Positions 11,611-24,059 of a stretch of DNA of 64,000 nt are shown here, piece after piece. Position 1 is the first letter of the stretch, and each line of letters begins with the position of its first letter. The translations under genes and the position numbers were made by a program. The notes under the pieces were generated by a model, which had not been told where the DNA came from, did not search any database, and saw only the letters and a program-made list of their open reading frames with translations. The stretch covers positions 436,001-500,000 of the forward strand of contig JAQFVV010000447.1 of assembly GCA_028023455.1 (NCBI GenBank), read 5' to 3'. The stretch is from Epiperipatus broadwayi. Lineage: Eukaryota; Onychophora; Udeonychophora; Euonychophora; Peripatidae.

Positions 11611-14585
11611 TGTAATGGGATGGGGTGATAGGAAATGGTTTGAATTGGGGTGATGTGAAATCATCATCACTCACAATCCATTTAATGAATTACAAAAAGT
11701 ATATTCAACTAATATAATATTTTATAAGAGCATGACATTAGAGAATCTCTGTGTGATCATTGAGAGATCAGCCATCTAACTCAGAAGAGCAACTAAAAAC
11801 ATAACTATTTATCAACCAGCATTATCAAAAAGTAATTATAAGTAATACTCAAAATAAACCATCCATCATTTTGAATGATCCACAATAAAATATAATAAAA
11901 TCAGTACAATAAATCAACAGTCAACCTTGTGACTGGATCGGAAATGGGTCTTCTGTAGACCTGGCTAACTATTGAGCCTTTGCCAGCTCAGGGATATTAT
12001 TTAACCATTAATTTAAAGGCACAAACTAAGTGCAAATTCATCAGAATACATAAAAATCAGCAAATTGAAACAATAATGCTGGGACATTTAAAACATGCTG
12101 ATCATTATCAATGCTCAGGCCACTTGTACTGGCCAACTATAAACTTAGCTTTTAATAAGACTACAGTAAAATAAAAGATAGTGCATGGGCTTTAAAGAAT
12201 ATAATCTTATGCAACAACCAGGATGATGATTGATCATCTCTGGATGTCCAAAAGCACTAAATACACATCCCCATTCATATATTTATCCTATACATGAATC
12301 TAGCTCAGAGAACATAAGCTCTATTACTGTATGTGACCAAGAGCTGATGGAAACAATTTTAATAATTAAATAAGTTTTTTAATAACAATAAAAAAATGAA
12401 TTAAGGTCTTATAATGGTTCTGATTTTGAAAAGTATACATAATTATATACACACTAAAAATTTTGCATTGATTTATATGATTAATACATTGATTTACATG
12501 ATTAATAAATGAGGCTCACTTAAAATCCATTCAGCACGCAGGCATGTGGCTTGATACAAAATAAACATGTTTGAATTTACATTTAATTTTTCAAAAAAAA
12601 GATCAAAAATTTACATATAAGTGTCTATCTGAACACATTGTTATTTACAATACAATTGACATATATACACACACATATGTGCATGTGCGTGAATTTGCTG
12701 AACATATTTGACTTGTTACAAAATAATTATCAAAATCTTAAATTATATAAAATCCAATAAATGATTAAAGTTTCAGTTAAATGAAATACATTTTACATAC
12801 TAGGTTTACTGAAACACATATATATAATTTTCTCAGACATGCGAAACATTAATTTATCTACATAACATTTGTATTTATCACAATAAAATTATGAAAGATT
12901 ATTTTTGCAATTTAATCTCTGCTGAATATAGTATTTTTTTAAAAAAAATAAAAACTATCAAATTTTTGACAGTTAAGTGATTTAAAATGTCTTTCCTTTT
13001 CCTAGTCTAAAAGATTTTTGGAAATCTTTTTCTTGACTATTAATTATAACTTTGTTTGTACTTTTTTTTCTTCTAAATTATAAATATAATTTTAAACAGT
13101 TTTTCTTCTTTAATAAACTATTTTAAACTAATATCATTTTATAGAATAAAAAATATATATAAATTTTAAGATGTTTTTCTGTTTGACGAGTTAATGCTGA
13201 TGAAGTAGGCAAGGTGAAATAGCAAAAGTGAATATGTGAACTGCAACTCCCCATGCCATGACATCGTGAGAAAATACCTCACTTTTAAGCACTGCCCCTT
13301 CTAAGTACCTAGACAAATCATCCTCAAAGAGTAGTATCCAGAAAAAAAAATATTTGGCACTAAGCCAATCCTGCTCAGTTTCTGTGAGTCTTAGGGGCTT
13401 ATTCATTTTGTCTATTCATGAGACCAAGGCCTATTCATGAGGCCTGTATATATTCACCTCTGGACTACTCTGGGAGCTCAACATCTAGGTCTAGACAGTG
13501 CCGAGCCTATACTTTGGAGCATCATGAACACACTGCATCCAGATAGCCCTGTTCAACTATACACTCCATAAACATAAAAAGTACAAAATCATGCATCACT
13601 TTCAAAATGTAATTTTACTAAAGAAATTATTTAAAATTTCGTTATCATATATAACTTTACTCACCACAGCTGTATATATTTTTAATCTGTTCTTCTCTGC
13701 CTTTAGATACATCAGCACATATATATAATTGCTTCTTCACCAAGCTTGGTTTCCCTGGTAAGTTTGGTTTTAGGTATAGTCATCATCAGGGAAAAGTATA
13801 ATCCATATATAATGTTGGTCCGTAGTTGGTTCCCATCTGTGTAGAATTGTTCCAGGCAAGCAGCTGTCTTGGTTTAATAGATTTCAGGCAAGCAACTGCC
13901 CTCTCCATGTTTAAGGCTATGAATTTCAGCACAAAGAAGTAGGTCATTTTTCTCCATGTAAATTCAAACTTCTGCTAAGGAAAACAGTCTACTATCTTGC
14001 CTTCAGCTACATCAATTTATGGTTGCTATTCTACCAATTCTATTGTCAGCTATAACCAACTGCTGCACTTTATCAAGTTGTAACAAAATATTGTAACCAA
14101 GTTTTCAGCTGACCGTTCTTACAAAAATTATTATCCAGACTGGAACTAATTTTGTTATCAGCCCTTTTATAGAATCATCTAAGGTGATAATAACACCTTG
14201 ATTGAAAACAGTTTTTATTTTTATCTCTTTAATTCCTTTGAAAACATACATGTTTTTACTTAGGGGATTTCTAATAGATAAAAATTTTGTTTAATTAATT
14301 AAAAAATTTCAAAAGTAAGTATGGTGTTTTTATATTTCAAAATTAGAATTACAAATAATATTTAATAGACCTTTTTAAAATATTTAATTTTAGAATAAAA
14401 TATCATTTTAAACCCAGAGTTATTTAACCCTTTACTTATTGTTATTTTATTTTAGAAAATATAGAAAAATATCTACAAAAATTTATTCCATGTTTATTTC
14501 TACTTTTCCTTTATTTTACACACACACACATATATATATGCACATACACTATATTAGAGGGTGTGATGTAACCCAACTGGTTACA
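11611..14585 (-). repeat. 3' LTR (left copy, 2,975 bp)
   Basis: This copy matches 15438-18245 along its whole length, apart from substitutions and indels. It keeps about 140 bp near 12150-12290 that the right copy lacks. It lacks about 45 bp that the right copy carries near 16888-16930. It begins TGTAATGGGATGGGG and ends CCAACTGGTTACA. Confidence 0.8.
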
Positions 14586-14600
14586 TTGCCCCAGTCTGAG
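14586..14600 (-). promoter_or_regulatory. Possible polypurine tract next to the 3' LTR
   Basis: On the minus strand the sequence reads GACTGGGGCAA directly before the LTR start TGTAACC. Position and the guanine run fit a polypurine tract, but it is short and interrupted by C. Confidence 0.4.
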
Positions 14601-15417
14601 TGAAAAGGAAAATAGAAATGAAACACCTTTTAACAATATTTTATATAATTTACATATATAATGAAAACAAAGTTCATATCTAAAACTATGTACTCATCAA
14701 TTTTTTAGGGATCTGACAGACATCTAACTGTTAACAGAATGAATAGTGATTTGCAATTTTGAGATAGATAAAGAATTCAGCACAATGCACCATGAAAACC
14801 AAGAGTGCTACCTCAAATGAGACACTAAGCTTCTACAATCCATGATAAATTTAATGCAAAATCATTGCAATGCCCTCTTTCATGGTGGGTCTGGAAAATA
14901 CAAAACTATGCCCTGCTTCTATTGAGTCTTATGGGCTGGGAAATACAAGCTATCCCTTGCTCCTTTTCTTTGGAGACTTAGAGGCTGGAATCATGGCAGG
15001 ATTATGTTAACTGCTCTATGACAAACTATAAAATATGAAAAATAGGTTGGAGCCAATAGTGGAGACAGAGCACCCTCAGAACTGCATGAAAACATTGCAT
15101 TCTCAAGCCATTGACAAAAATCTCCATCCATCATCAAAACCGAAAATACAGCTAAATAAACTTCAGCAATCAAACACCCAATCCAATCTGCAAAATCATC
15201 GATTTTCCATTTAACTCGAAACATGAATCTCTTTAAACATACATGAAAATTACTATTTTATAATTTATAATCATCATCAATACTCTTGTCACATATTTCA
15301 AAGTAATTTTTAAAATTAATTCTGCATAAAATGCATATTTTTTTTGATTTCTCAGATGTGGTTTGAGATCAAGTTGCTAATTTTGAAGTGATGATCACCA
15401 GTATGTGATCATCATCA

Positions 15418-15435
15418 GCCTCATGTTGGGAGCCA
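15418..15435 (-). promoter_or_regulatory. Primer-binding site resembling tRNA-Lys(1,2) type
   Basis: On the minus strand, two bases after the LTR end, the sequence is TGGCTCCCAACATGAGGC. The tRNA-Lys(1,2) primer-binding site as I remember it is TGGCGCCCAACGTGGGGC, which gives 15 of 18 matches. This would prime minus-strand cDNA synthesis and it fixes the element's orientation. Confidence 0.65.
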
Positions 15436-15437
15436 TT

Positions 15438-18245
15438 TGTAACAGGATGGGGTGATAGGAAATGTTTTGAACTGGGGTGATGGGAAATCATCACTCACAG
15501 TCCATTTAATGAAATACAAAAAGTATATTTAAGTAATATAATATTTTATAAGACCATGAGATTAGAGAATCTCTGTTTGATCATTGATAGATCAGCCGTC
15601 TAACTCAGAAGAGCAACTAAAAACATAACTATTTATCAACTAGCATTATCAAAAAGTAATTATAAGTAATACTCAAAATAAACCATCCATCATTTTGAAT
15701 GATCCACAATAAAATATAATAAAATCAGTACAATTCAACCTTGTGACTAGATCGGAAATGGGTCTTCTGTAGACCAGACTAACTATTGAGCCTTTGTCAG
15801 CTCGGGGCAATTATTTAACCATTAATTTAAAGGCACAAACTAAGTGTGAATTCATCAGAATATATAAAAATCAGCAATTGAAACAATAATGCTGGGACAT
15901 TTAAAACATGCTGATCATCATCAATGCTCAGGCCATTTGTACTGGCCAATTATCCCCCTTTATATATTCAACCCATGCATGAATCTAACTCAGAGAATAT
16001 ATGCTCTATTACTGTATGTAACCAAGAGATGATGGAAACAATAAATAAGTTTATTAATAACAATAAAAAAATGAATTAACGTCTTATAAGGGTTCTGATT
16101 TTGAAAAGTATACATAATTATATACACACTAAAATTTTTACATTGATTTACATGATTAATAAATGAGGTTTACTTAAACCCATTCAGCACGCAGGCATGT
16201 GACTTGATCCAAAAAAACATGTTTGAATTTACATTTAATTTTTAAAAAAAAGATCAAAAATTTACATATAAGTGTCTATCTGACACACATTGTTATATAC
16301 GCACACATATGTGCATGTGCATGAATTTGCTGAACATATTTGACTTGTTACAAAATAATTATCAAAATCTTAAATTATATAAAATACAATAAATGATTAT
16401 AGTTTCAGTTAAATGAAATACATTTTACATACTAGGTTTACTGAAACACGTATATATAATTTGCACAGACGTGCAAAACATTAATTTATCTACATAACAT
16501 TTGTATTTATCACAATAAAATTATGAAAGATTATTTTCGCAATTTAATCTCTTTGCTGAATATAGTCTTTTTTTTTTAAATAAGAACTATCAAATTTTTG
16601 ACAGTTAATTGATTTAAAATGTCTTTCCTTTTCCTAGTCCAAAAGATTTTTGGAAATCTTTTTCTTGGCTATTAATTATAACTTTGTTTGTACTTTTTTT
16701 TTCTAAATTATAAATATAACTTTAAACAGTTTTTCTTCTTTAATAAACGATTTTAAACTAATATTGTTTTATAGAATAAAAAAAATATCAATTTTAAGAC
16801 GTTTTTCTGCTTGATGAGTTAATGCTGATGAAGTAGGCAAGGTGAGATAGCAAAAGTGAATACGTGAACTGCAACTCCCCATGCCATGATAAGCAGACAG
16901 CCAAGCCGGACTATCAGTAGACAAAGCTCCATGACATTGCAAGAAAAATACCTCATTTTTAAGCACTGCCCCTTCTAAGTACCTAGACAGATCATCCTCA
17001 AAGAGTAGTATCCAGAAAAAAAATATTTGGCACTAAGCCAACCCTGTTCAGCTTCTGTGAGTCTTAGGGGCTTATTCATTTGTTCTATTCATGAGACCAA
17101 GGCCTATTCATGAGGTCTGTATGTATTCACCGCTGGACTCCTGCGAGCTCAACATCTCGGTCTAGACAGTGCCGAGCCTATACTTTGGAGCATCATGAAC
17201 ACACTGCATCCAGACAGCCCTGTTCAACTATACATCTACCATAAACATAAAAAGTACAAATTCATGCATCACGGTCAAAATGTAATTTTATTAAAGAAAT
17301 TATTTAAAATTTCATTATCATATATAACTTTACTCACCACAGCTGTATATATTTTTTTATCTGTTCTTTTCTGCCTTTAGATACGTCAGCACACATATAT
17401 AACTGCTTCTTCACCAAGCTTGGGTTCCCTGGTAAGTTTGGTTTTAGGGATAGTCATCATCAGGAAAAAGTATAAACCATATATAATGTTGGTCCGTAGT
17501 TGGTGTCCCATCTGTGTAGAATTGTTCCAGGCAAGCAGCTGTCTTGGTTTAATAGATTTCAGGCAAGCAACTGTCCTCTCCATGTTTAAGGCTATGAATT
17601 TCAGCACAAAGAAGTAGGTCATTTTTCTCCATGTAAATTCAAACTCCTGCTAATGAAAACAGTCTACTATCTTGCCTTCAGCTACATCAGTTTATGGTAG
17701 TTATTCTACAAATTCTATGGTCAGCTAAAACCAACTGCTGCACTTCATCAAGTTGCAACAAAATATTGTAACCAACTTTTCAGCTGACCGTTCTTACAAA
17801 AATTATTATCCAGACTGGAACTAATTTTATCAGCCCTTTTATAGAATCATCTATGGTGATAATAACACCTTGATTGAAAACAGTTTTTATTTTTATCTCT
17901 CTAATCCCTTTGAAAACATACGTGTTTTTACTTAGGGAATATCTAATAGATAAAAATTTTGTTTAATTAATTAAAAAATTTCAAAAATAAGTATGGTGTT
18001 TTTACATTTCAAAATTAGAATTACAAATAATATTTATCAGACCTTTTAAAAATATTTAATTTTACAATAAAATATTGTTTTAAATCCAGAGTTATTTAAC
18101 CCTTTACTTATTGTTATTTTATTTTAGAAAATATAGAAAAATATCTACAAAAATTTATTCTGTATTTATTTCTACTTTTCCTTTATTTTACATATATATA
18201 CACATACATTATATTAGTGTGTATTATATAACCCAACTGATTACA
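15438..18245 (-). repeat. 5' LTR (right copy, 2,808 bp)
   Basis: Begins TGTAACAGGATGGGG and ends CCCAACTGATTACA on the + strand. It parallels the left copy base for base over long runs, for example the segment containing GCCGAGCCTATACTTTGGAG in both. Open frames inside it (such as 17386-17622 minus and 17420-17617 plus) have no recognisable domain and are probably chance. Confidence 0.8.
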
Positions 18246-18535
18246 ATATATATACTGAACAGTGATAAAGATATGTGTAAGAGATTGTGTTTTGGACCTA
18301 CTGATGAGTGCTGGTTCAGCAGAAAATGTGCATAATTAGGAATCATACATCTTTTTCACATATTTTTGATCATATGTTTATGATTATATCTCTTCACAAG
18401 GTGCTAAAAGTGGATAGAAACCAGTCCGTGCCTTGGATGAGAATGGTGAACTGAAAATTACACTAAAGAAATATTATTCACTAAGTGGTTAATTTTTAGT
18501 CTAGTGAATGACTAGTAAAAATGATTAATGTTTTG
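18246..18535 (+). repeat. Dispersed repeat R copy
   Basis: The segment includes CTACTGATGAGTGCTGGTTCAGC and GGATAGAAACCAGTCCGTGCC. It parallels 46.80-46.98 kb (+) and 20.88-21.18 kb (-). It ends ACTAAAGAAATATTATTCACTAAG, as also seen at 9.47 kb. It is non-coding and its superfamily is unresolved. Confidence 0.65.
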
Positions 18536-19230
18536 GAAATTTTTAGAAATGGAAGGGGCTAGATAGTCTTAATAAAACGTTTACAACACATTCTACACCT
18601 TTTTAAAAAAAATAATTAAAAAGAATAAATTATATTGTTTGGAGTCTTGTTTTATACTGAGCAGATATTTAGAATTACATTTGATGTCAAAATAATTAGT
18701 TAGAAAGATAAGATTAACAATGGGAAAAAATTAAAAATAGTTACTGGAGAAGGGGGAGGGGAATGAATTATAATTGACAGTTAGAAATCAGAGAGAATAA
18801 ATTCTAAAGGAATTGTGAAGGAAGTGTTGGAAAGGACTGTAGAGGATGAATCAAAGAATGATGGAATGAAGTTGATTTTACGGAAAATAGCAATGAGCTT
18901 TCAATGAGTAGAGCACATGGTATGAACACTTGGAACTAAATAGACTTGGTTTGTGTGTAGGTTCTGTTTTGTTTGTTTTTTTCGGTGGAGGGGGGTATTG
19001 ATATGAAGTCATGTGATATTTGAGCATCAAATGTTAGAGGATGAACTTTTATTCAGAGATTTTTTCTCTAGTCGGGAACTCTACTATTGTTCTTAGCATT
19101 TCCTTACATAATTAATAATAATTCATAGATATGGATATTGCATGAGCAGTTACCATGTTTTCCCAAAAACAAGACCTGGTCTTATATTAATTTTTGCTCT
19201 AAAAGATGGCTTAGGGTTTATTTTCAGAGA
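18536..19230. other. No feature recognised
   Basis: Moderately AT-rich sequence with purine-rich runs near 18740-18860. No open frame or repeat family was identified. Confidence 0.5.
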
Positions 19231-19252
19231 TGTGTTATTTTTTTCTCATGTG

Positions 19253-19344
19253 ACATAGCATCAGCCGGGAGTGAACCCGCTAACCCGGGACAACTGCTTG
19301 TAAAGCAGCTGTCGCTGACCTCTCGACCACCAATGCTTGTCACA
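19253..19344 (-). mobile_element. Minimal tRNA-Val-derived SINE
   Basis: The minus strand of 19258-19336 reads as a tRNA-like body. It starts GCATTGGTGGTCGAGAGGTC, has an anticodon-type loop TTTACAA (anticodon TAC, valine) flanked by pairing CTGC/GCAG, and ends GGCTGATGC, which pairs with GCATTGG. A short tail (TATGTCACATGAGAAAAAAA) follows, as in the 27.1 kb copy. A near-identical direct repeat, TGTGTTATTTTTCTCATGT, lies on each side (19231-19252 and 19345-19363). The body has insertions relative to a tRNA (79 bases), so it is not a working tRNA gene. Confidence 0.75.
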
Positions 19345-19363
19345 TGTGTTATTTTTCTCATGT

Positions 19364-20879
19364 AAATATATATATTCAAATACAAAAAATCTACATCTAT
19401 ATTTATTTAGACATTACTCTAATTCAAAATATATGAATTTTTTTTCTACAGTACAGGCCTTTTCATACCTGCACTCCAATATGTAATATATAGGGGATTT
19501 GAAACAAAATGTTTTTTTCATTTCTTATACTAGTTGTAATATATATAAACGTTTTGAACATTATATTCACTACTTTATAGCTCTATATGTCCATTGTGTG
19601 TTTCAACAGATGAATGATGTCTGTTCATCAGGCTGATAATCTTAACTAGATCTTATATTTGGGGTAGGGCTTATATTATCAACATTATGAAAAATCATCC
19701 TAAGGCTTGGGGAAACATAGTAGTTCATTTAGTTAAATTAAACGGGTTTATAATTTGACCCTTGACTCTCAACAGTTATTTAAGATGGAACTCAAATCTA
19801 AAATCATTAATAATTAATAAATGATTATTAATTATTATAAGAGTTTTGTCCACAGTATCATGATTAATAGTATAATTTCCCAAGCTGTGCATATTTAAAA
19901 TATACAACTGACCACTCAAGACGGAAATCTCTTAAAACTATAGATATTGTTAGGGATACTACTATTCATGGACTGATCAGTTTGCAAGTTTCTGATGCTT
20001 AATAAAGGTTAGATAAATGTACTTGGAATATCATGATCATTCTAGAATGATATGGCAGAAGTCAGGCTCTTTGAACTATTAAGTTGTTTTAGTTTACCAT
20101 GCCAAAATGTTAAACTAAGACATGGTAGAAGCACTTGGCTGTCAGCCTTGGGCTTCCACTATTATCGCCATCAGTTTAATAGATTGGGAAGGCAGAAAGA
20201 TTGGACTGCCTTCTGGTGTATCGGAATTTTCCCAGAGAACCATTGTCATTAAAAGGCTGACAAACCATTGTTAGAAGAAAGTAATACAGGATAATGAGAA
20301 CAAATTACAACACTAATTTCTTTTGGAATTCTATGTTGTTTTTATATTAAAAGTCATATATTATTATCTTGCTTGTTATATGGCTATACCACACTCATAC
20401 TTCTTGTAAAATCTCAATTTAAAAATTAAAATATATTTTAAATGGTTTTGTAACATCAGAAAAGAATGCGTTGATGGCAGTAGAAATTGAAGTAGTTTTA
20501 AGTGAGATGGGCAAATATATTAATTTATAAGTCTGATTACCAGATCGATTTCTTTTTATTTTATATATTTCAGTTTTATCTCAACTTCAGGCTATTTCTA
20601 CTCTTTTGGGTAAGCAGGCTAATACCAGTATTATTGTTATACGATATTTTCTTATGCTCCAAAAGCAATTTTTTTCCACTTTATTTTAGTGCCATCTATT
20701 GTGAGCATAATTAATGAATACTACATAGTATAGGGCTATAATATCTATAACTTTATCAGCTTATGTTTTTGTCAGTGATGACTTAAGGATTCTAATTACA
20801 AACCAATGCACTTATGCACCTAGAATCCACTTATTACTTCTTTATACTATCCAACTAATATTAATCATTTTCATGAGTT
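19364..20879. other. No supported gene
   Basis: Open frames at 20052-20252 and 20502-20714 lack recognisable domains. The segment near 20690-20790 (GCCATCTATTGTGAGC, TTTTTGTCAGTGATGAC) echoes sequence at 56.82 kb and may be an old dispersed repeat. Confidence 0.45.
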
Positions 20880-21290
20880 ATTCATTAGACTTGAGATTAT
20901 CCAATAATGCATAATATTTCTGTAGTGTAATTTTCACTACACCATTCTCGAGCAAGATAGGGAATGGTTTTTAATCTACTTTTAATACTTTGTTGAGGGA
21001 GGTAATCATGAACATATGTCCAAAGACGTGAAAAGGATCTATGATTCCCAAGATGCACATTCTGTGCTGAACCAGCATTCTTCAGTTGGATTAGACCATA
21101 ATCTCTTGCACATATGAGTCAAATGTACAGCCCTCACAACTTTGATACAAATCACTTAATGAAAGTATATTAATAATTTTTATTTTTCATTCATTAGACT
21201 AGAGATTATTGAATAATAAATAATATTTCTGTTGTACAATTTTTACTACACCACTCTCATGCAAGATACGAACTGGTTTTTATCCAAAAC
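20880..21290 (-). repeat. Dispersed repeat R, one long and one partial copy
   Basis: About 20880-21175 is a minus-strand copy (GTGTAATTTTCACTACACC, GCTGAACCAGCATTCTTCAG, TACAGCCCTCACAACTTTGA). At about 21185 the left end starts again (CATTCATTAGACTAGAGATTATTG) and runs to 21290. The two copies sit head to tail. Confidence 0.65.
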
Positions 21291-22049
21291 TTGAAAAAAT
21301 ATATCCAATTAATAGTTTGAAATTTAAAAAAAAACTTCAAGGTTTTGAATTCATGCTATCTTACTGGTATAATTATACAGGTCTGACATCACAGTCTGTT
21401 ACTGTATAGAGATCTCAACTGCATGCATGTTTTTTTAATGTATTTTATATTCATGCCTTGTATGCATAATGCAAAAAATATAAAAAAATTTCCTCCATCA
21501 TATTGTAACTTTTGTCTGGGCCTAATTTTCTGTCCAATCTGGCCCTGGGGAGATATGTATGCTTATTAATTTAATTGGAGCAAATATTATCTGAGGATAT
21601 TCAAGTATGAAAATTTTTGATCAAAAATATTGGGGAAATAGTAATACCTTTGATTTATTATCAGAAAGTTAGTATTCAACCACTAATTTTATGCTGTACA
21701 TAGTAGTGACATATGTCTGTATTCAAGTCATTTCTTCAGCCTGTTGAAAGTACTACATGTTTCCATATGGTATTTTTGATTTGTGTACTGGATAACTATT
21801 GTATAGTTTGTAAACGTTTTGTGCATTATGTAAAAAATGATATCAGTGATGTAAATACAAATTATTCATGACTTCTTCAATCAGTTTTTGAATATGCAAC
21901 TGTTCATATAAATGCTTCTTCGTATTATTTTTCCATAATTTGGTTGTTTTTTTTTAAATAAAACTTTCGTGTTTATGTAATCCATGTTTTTATATTTTAA
22001 ATAAATATTAATTCTCATACAGTGCTTCACCTTATTCATCATTTTTCAA
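21291..22049. other. No feature recognised
   Basis: AT-rich DNA. No frame or repeat family identified. Confidence 0.5.
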
Positions 22050-23850
22050 ACTATTGTTAGTTCTCTATGACATAAAGGTTGTTCCAACTTTAATCCATAT
22101 TCATTGCAGTAAATTTTCTTATCTTATCCACACATCTCACATGCAGTCTCATTTTATATATTTTACAATCTTTTGGAATCCAGTTTTTAATTGTTTGTTT
22201 ATTGTCATCATCTAAACATCTAATCCAGCTCCATTTCAGTCTTTTAATTCTTATAATGATGTCAGTATTATTTGTTTGTTCTCATATTATTTATTCCAGT
22301 GTATCTCTCTTTAAACTTTCTTGTGTGATGCAACATTCCTATATTATTCTTACATTAGCTTTTCAAATCCGAGTTCCATAAATAAGCACCAGTAAAATTT
22401 GTTTATTAAAAAACAGGCATATATGCTCCTTTAAGAGTATTTACATCCAAATTTGATTCTATACTTTTAATTTCATGTTATGTTTCTATCCGTATTAACA
22501 AAGTGATTAACATATTTATAGTCATTAATTTTTTTGTCGCCATTGCTATCAATCTTTGTTTCTTTGGTACTAGTCTGATAGCCGGCACAGCCACTTGATG
22601 GTGTTGTTGCTATACAAAACAATCAAATGTAACACTCCCGGGCCATGAGCAATTTTTTCTTTCTACTACGTCTTTAAATTTTTTTTTCCTTTTATTTTTT
22701 CTACTACATCTTTAATTTTTTTTATCTTATACAAACACATCTTTACTGCTGATGTAGTCAAACTTTTCTTATTTTTAAAACAAATTTTTATTACATTTTA
22801 TTTGTATTACCTTTTTTTTTTAATAAAATCTTGTTCTACCTTTTTTTTAAAATAAAAATAAAGCAAAAATAACTTTTTTCTAACTTTTGTCTCAGTGACG
22901 ACAAACTTTTTCTCAGTTAACCCCCCCTTCCCCCGAGTAAAATAACACCAAAACCTTTGACTTTATCAATTTTTTTTTTATTGATTTATGTCATAGAATC
23001 ACAACCTTTTGTTTTGGAAACTGTTTTTTTCTACCTACTAACAAATTACAATAACAAAAACAATACACAAACACATCTTTACTGCTGATATAGTAAAACT
23101 TTTATTTTTAAAACTAATTTTTAGTACATTGTATTACATTTTTTTTTGTTTTTTAATAAAATCTTGTTCTCGCATATTTTCTCACGAAAACGTGAGTTTT
23201 CGTGTGAGCTCAGCCAAATCGTGTTCGGCCTTACTCTTTGCCAATGTTTTGCACATTCCAAGTTGTGTGGGGAAAGGTGGGGGATGGTGTGCTAATTCTT
23301 AGTGAGTCAGACTGTGTGATTTAAGTAGAAATAAAATTACTCTGCTATGGAGATTTCAAAAGTTGTGGTCACTTGAAATACAGCCACCATCCGATGATAC
23401 GGTAGCCAACTGTGAATTATACGAATTCACATAAAGTGTCATGAAGCACAAAACAGACTGTAATATTTCTGTGCAACACCATCAAGTGACTTGCAATGGC
23501 TAATACAACAGAACTGTAGTATTAGCTGTAAGTCTGGCTGAATAAATGGCATTTTTATGTGTTTTTGCACATAAACAATGCCATCAAGGAGCCGTGCCCG
23601 GCTATCAGACTAGTACCGTTTCTTGTTTGTAAAACTATTAGTTAGTTTTAGTCCTTAATTTTATTTTTTTTTTGTTTTCATCTGTTAGTGCTTGTAACTT
23701 TTCTGGAGCTCTTAGTGTTATTTGTAAAAATAATCAAACCATCTACAACATTACATCTAACTTTATAATTGCAATTCATATTTATTCTTATTATTTGTTT
23801 GTGTTTTTACTTTAATTTGTAAAATAATTTCTATAAAACCACTTTAATAA
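22050..23850 (-). mobile_element. Decayed RTE-type LINE, split by a TIR element
   Basis: Minus-strand similarity to the RTE 3' half is visible at 22060-22565 (ATCCAGCTCCATTTCAGTC, TTTTGGAATCCAG). It resumes at 23626-23850 (TAGTCCTTAATTTTA, CATCTGTTAGTGCTTGTAAC, GAGCTCTTAGTGTTATTTG) in the order expected from the 10 kb copy. The break coincides exactly with the edges of the inserted TIR element. No open frame survives. Confidence 0.75.
22566..23617. mobile_element. 1,052 bp TIR DNA transposon-like element, non-autonomous
   Basis: The left end GGTACTAGTCTGATAGCCGG is the exact inverse of the right end (CCGGCTATCAGACTAGTACC). Similarity continues inward to about 45 bp (CACTTGATGG and TCCTTGATGG). 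It is flanked by GTTTCTTT (22558-22565) and GTTTCTTG (23618-23625), an 8 bp target duplication with one mismatch. This would fit hAT, P or Merlin-like transposases, and the TIR does not settle which. Inside, about 120 bp near 22715-22835 is repeated near 23045-23175 (CAAACACATCTTTACTGCTGAT). No transposase frame is present. Confidence 0.85.
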
Positions 23851-24059
23851 ATATATATATTTATTTATTTCACCCTTATCTTGTAATTAATAATGTATTG
23901 AAGGTGAAACTATTCCATTTGGAGCAATGAATTAGGGTTAATATTCTTAGTGTCATCTTATTGTTGATCATTGCAGTTGCATTTTGATATAGTTTTCATA
24001 ATTAGACAGTATTCTTTGTGTATATACCTTGGGACCCCAAATTTTATCATAGTAACAAC

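Larger units (their letters stand above)
14586..15437 (-). other. Interior of the LTR element, 852 bp, no open gag-pol
   Basis: The longest open frame is 77 codons on the minus strand at 14991-15224, without a recognisable gag, protease, reverse transcriptase or integrase motif. The interior is far too short for a coding element, so most was deleted or the family is non-coding. Confidence 0.65.
11611..18245 (-). mobile_element. LTR retrotransposon with very long LTRs and a gutted interior
   Basis: Two direct copies of one long sequence (11611-14585 and 15438-18245) both begin TGTAA and end TTACA, the TG...CA form of retrotransposon LTRs. The 852 bp between them starts, in minus-strand sense, with a primer-binding-site-like sequence two bases inside the right copy. 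A guanine run lies next to the left copy. The flanking bases ATAT at 11607-11610 and 18246-18249 agree as a 4 bp target duplication, although the AT-rich context makes that weak. The orientation is therefore minus, with the right copy as 5' LTR. No gag or pol frame is visible, so the element is non-autonomous. A plain tandem segmental duplication is the alternative. The TG/CA ends and the primer-binding site argue against it. Confidence 0.75.

Noticed and set aside
11611-18245. Tandem segmental duplication of about 3 kb
   Set aside because: The TG...CA termini, the primer-binding-site-like sequence and the matching flanks fit an LTR element better; kept as an alternative.
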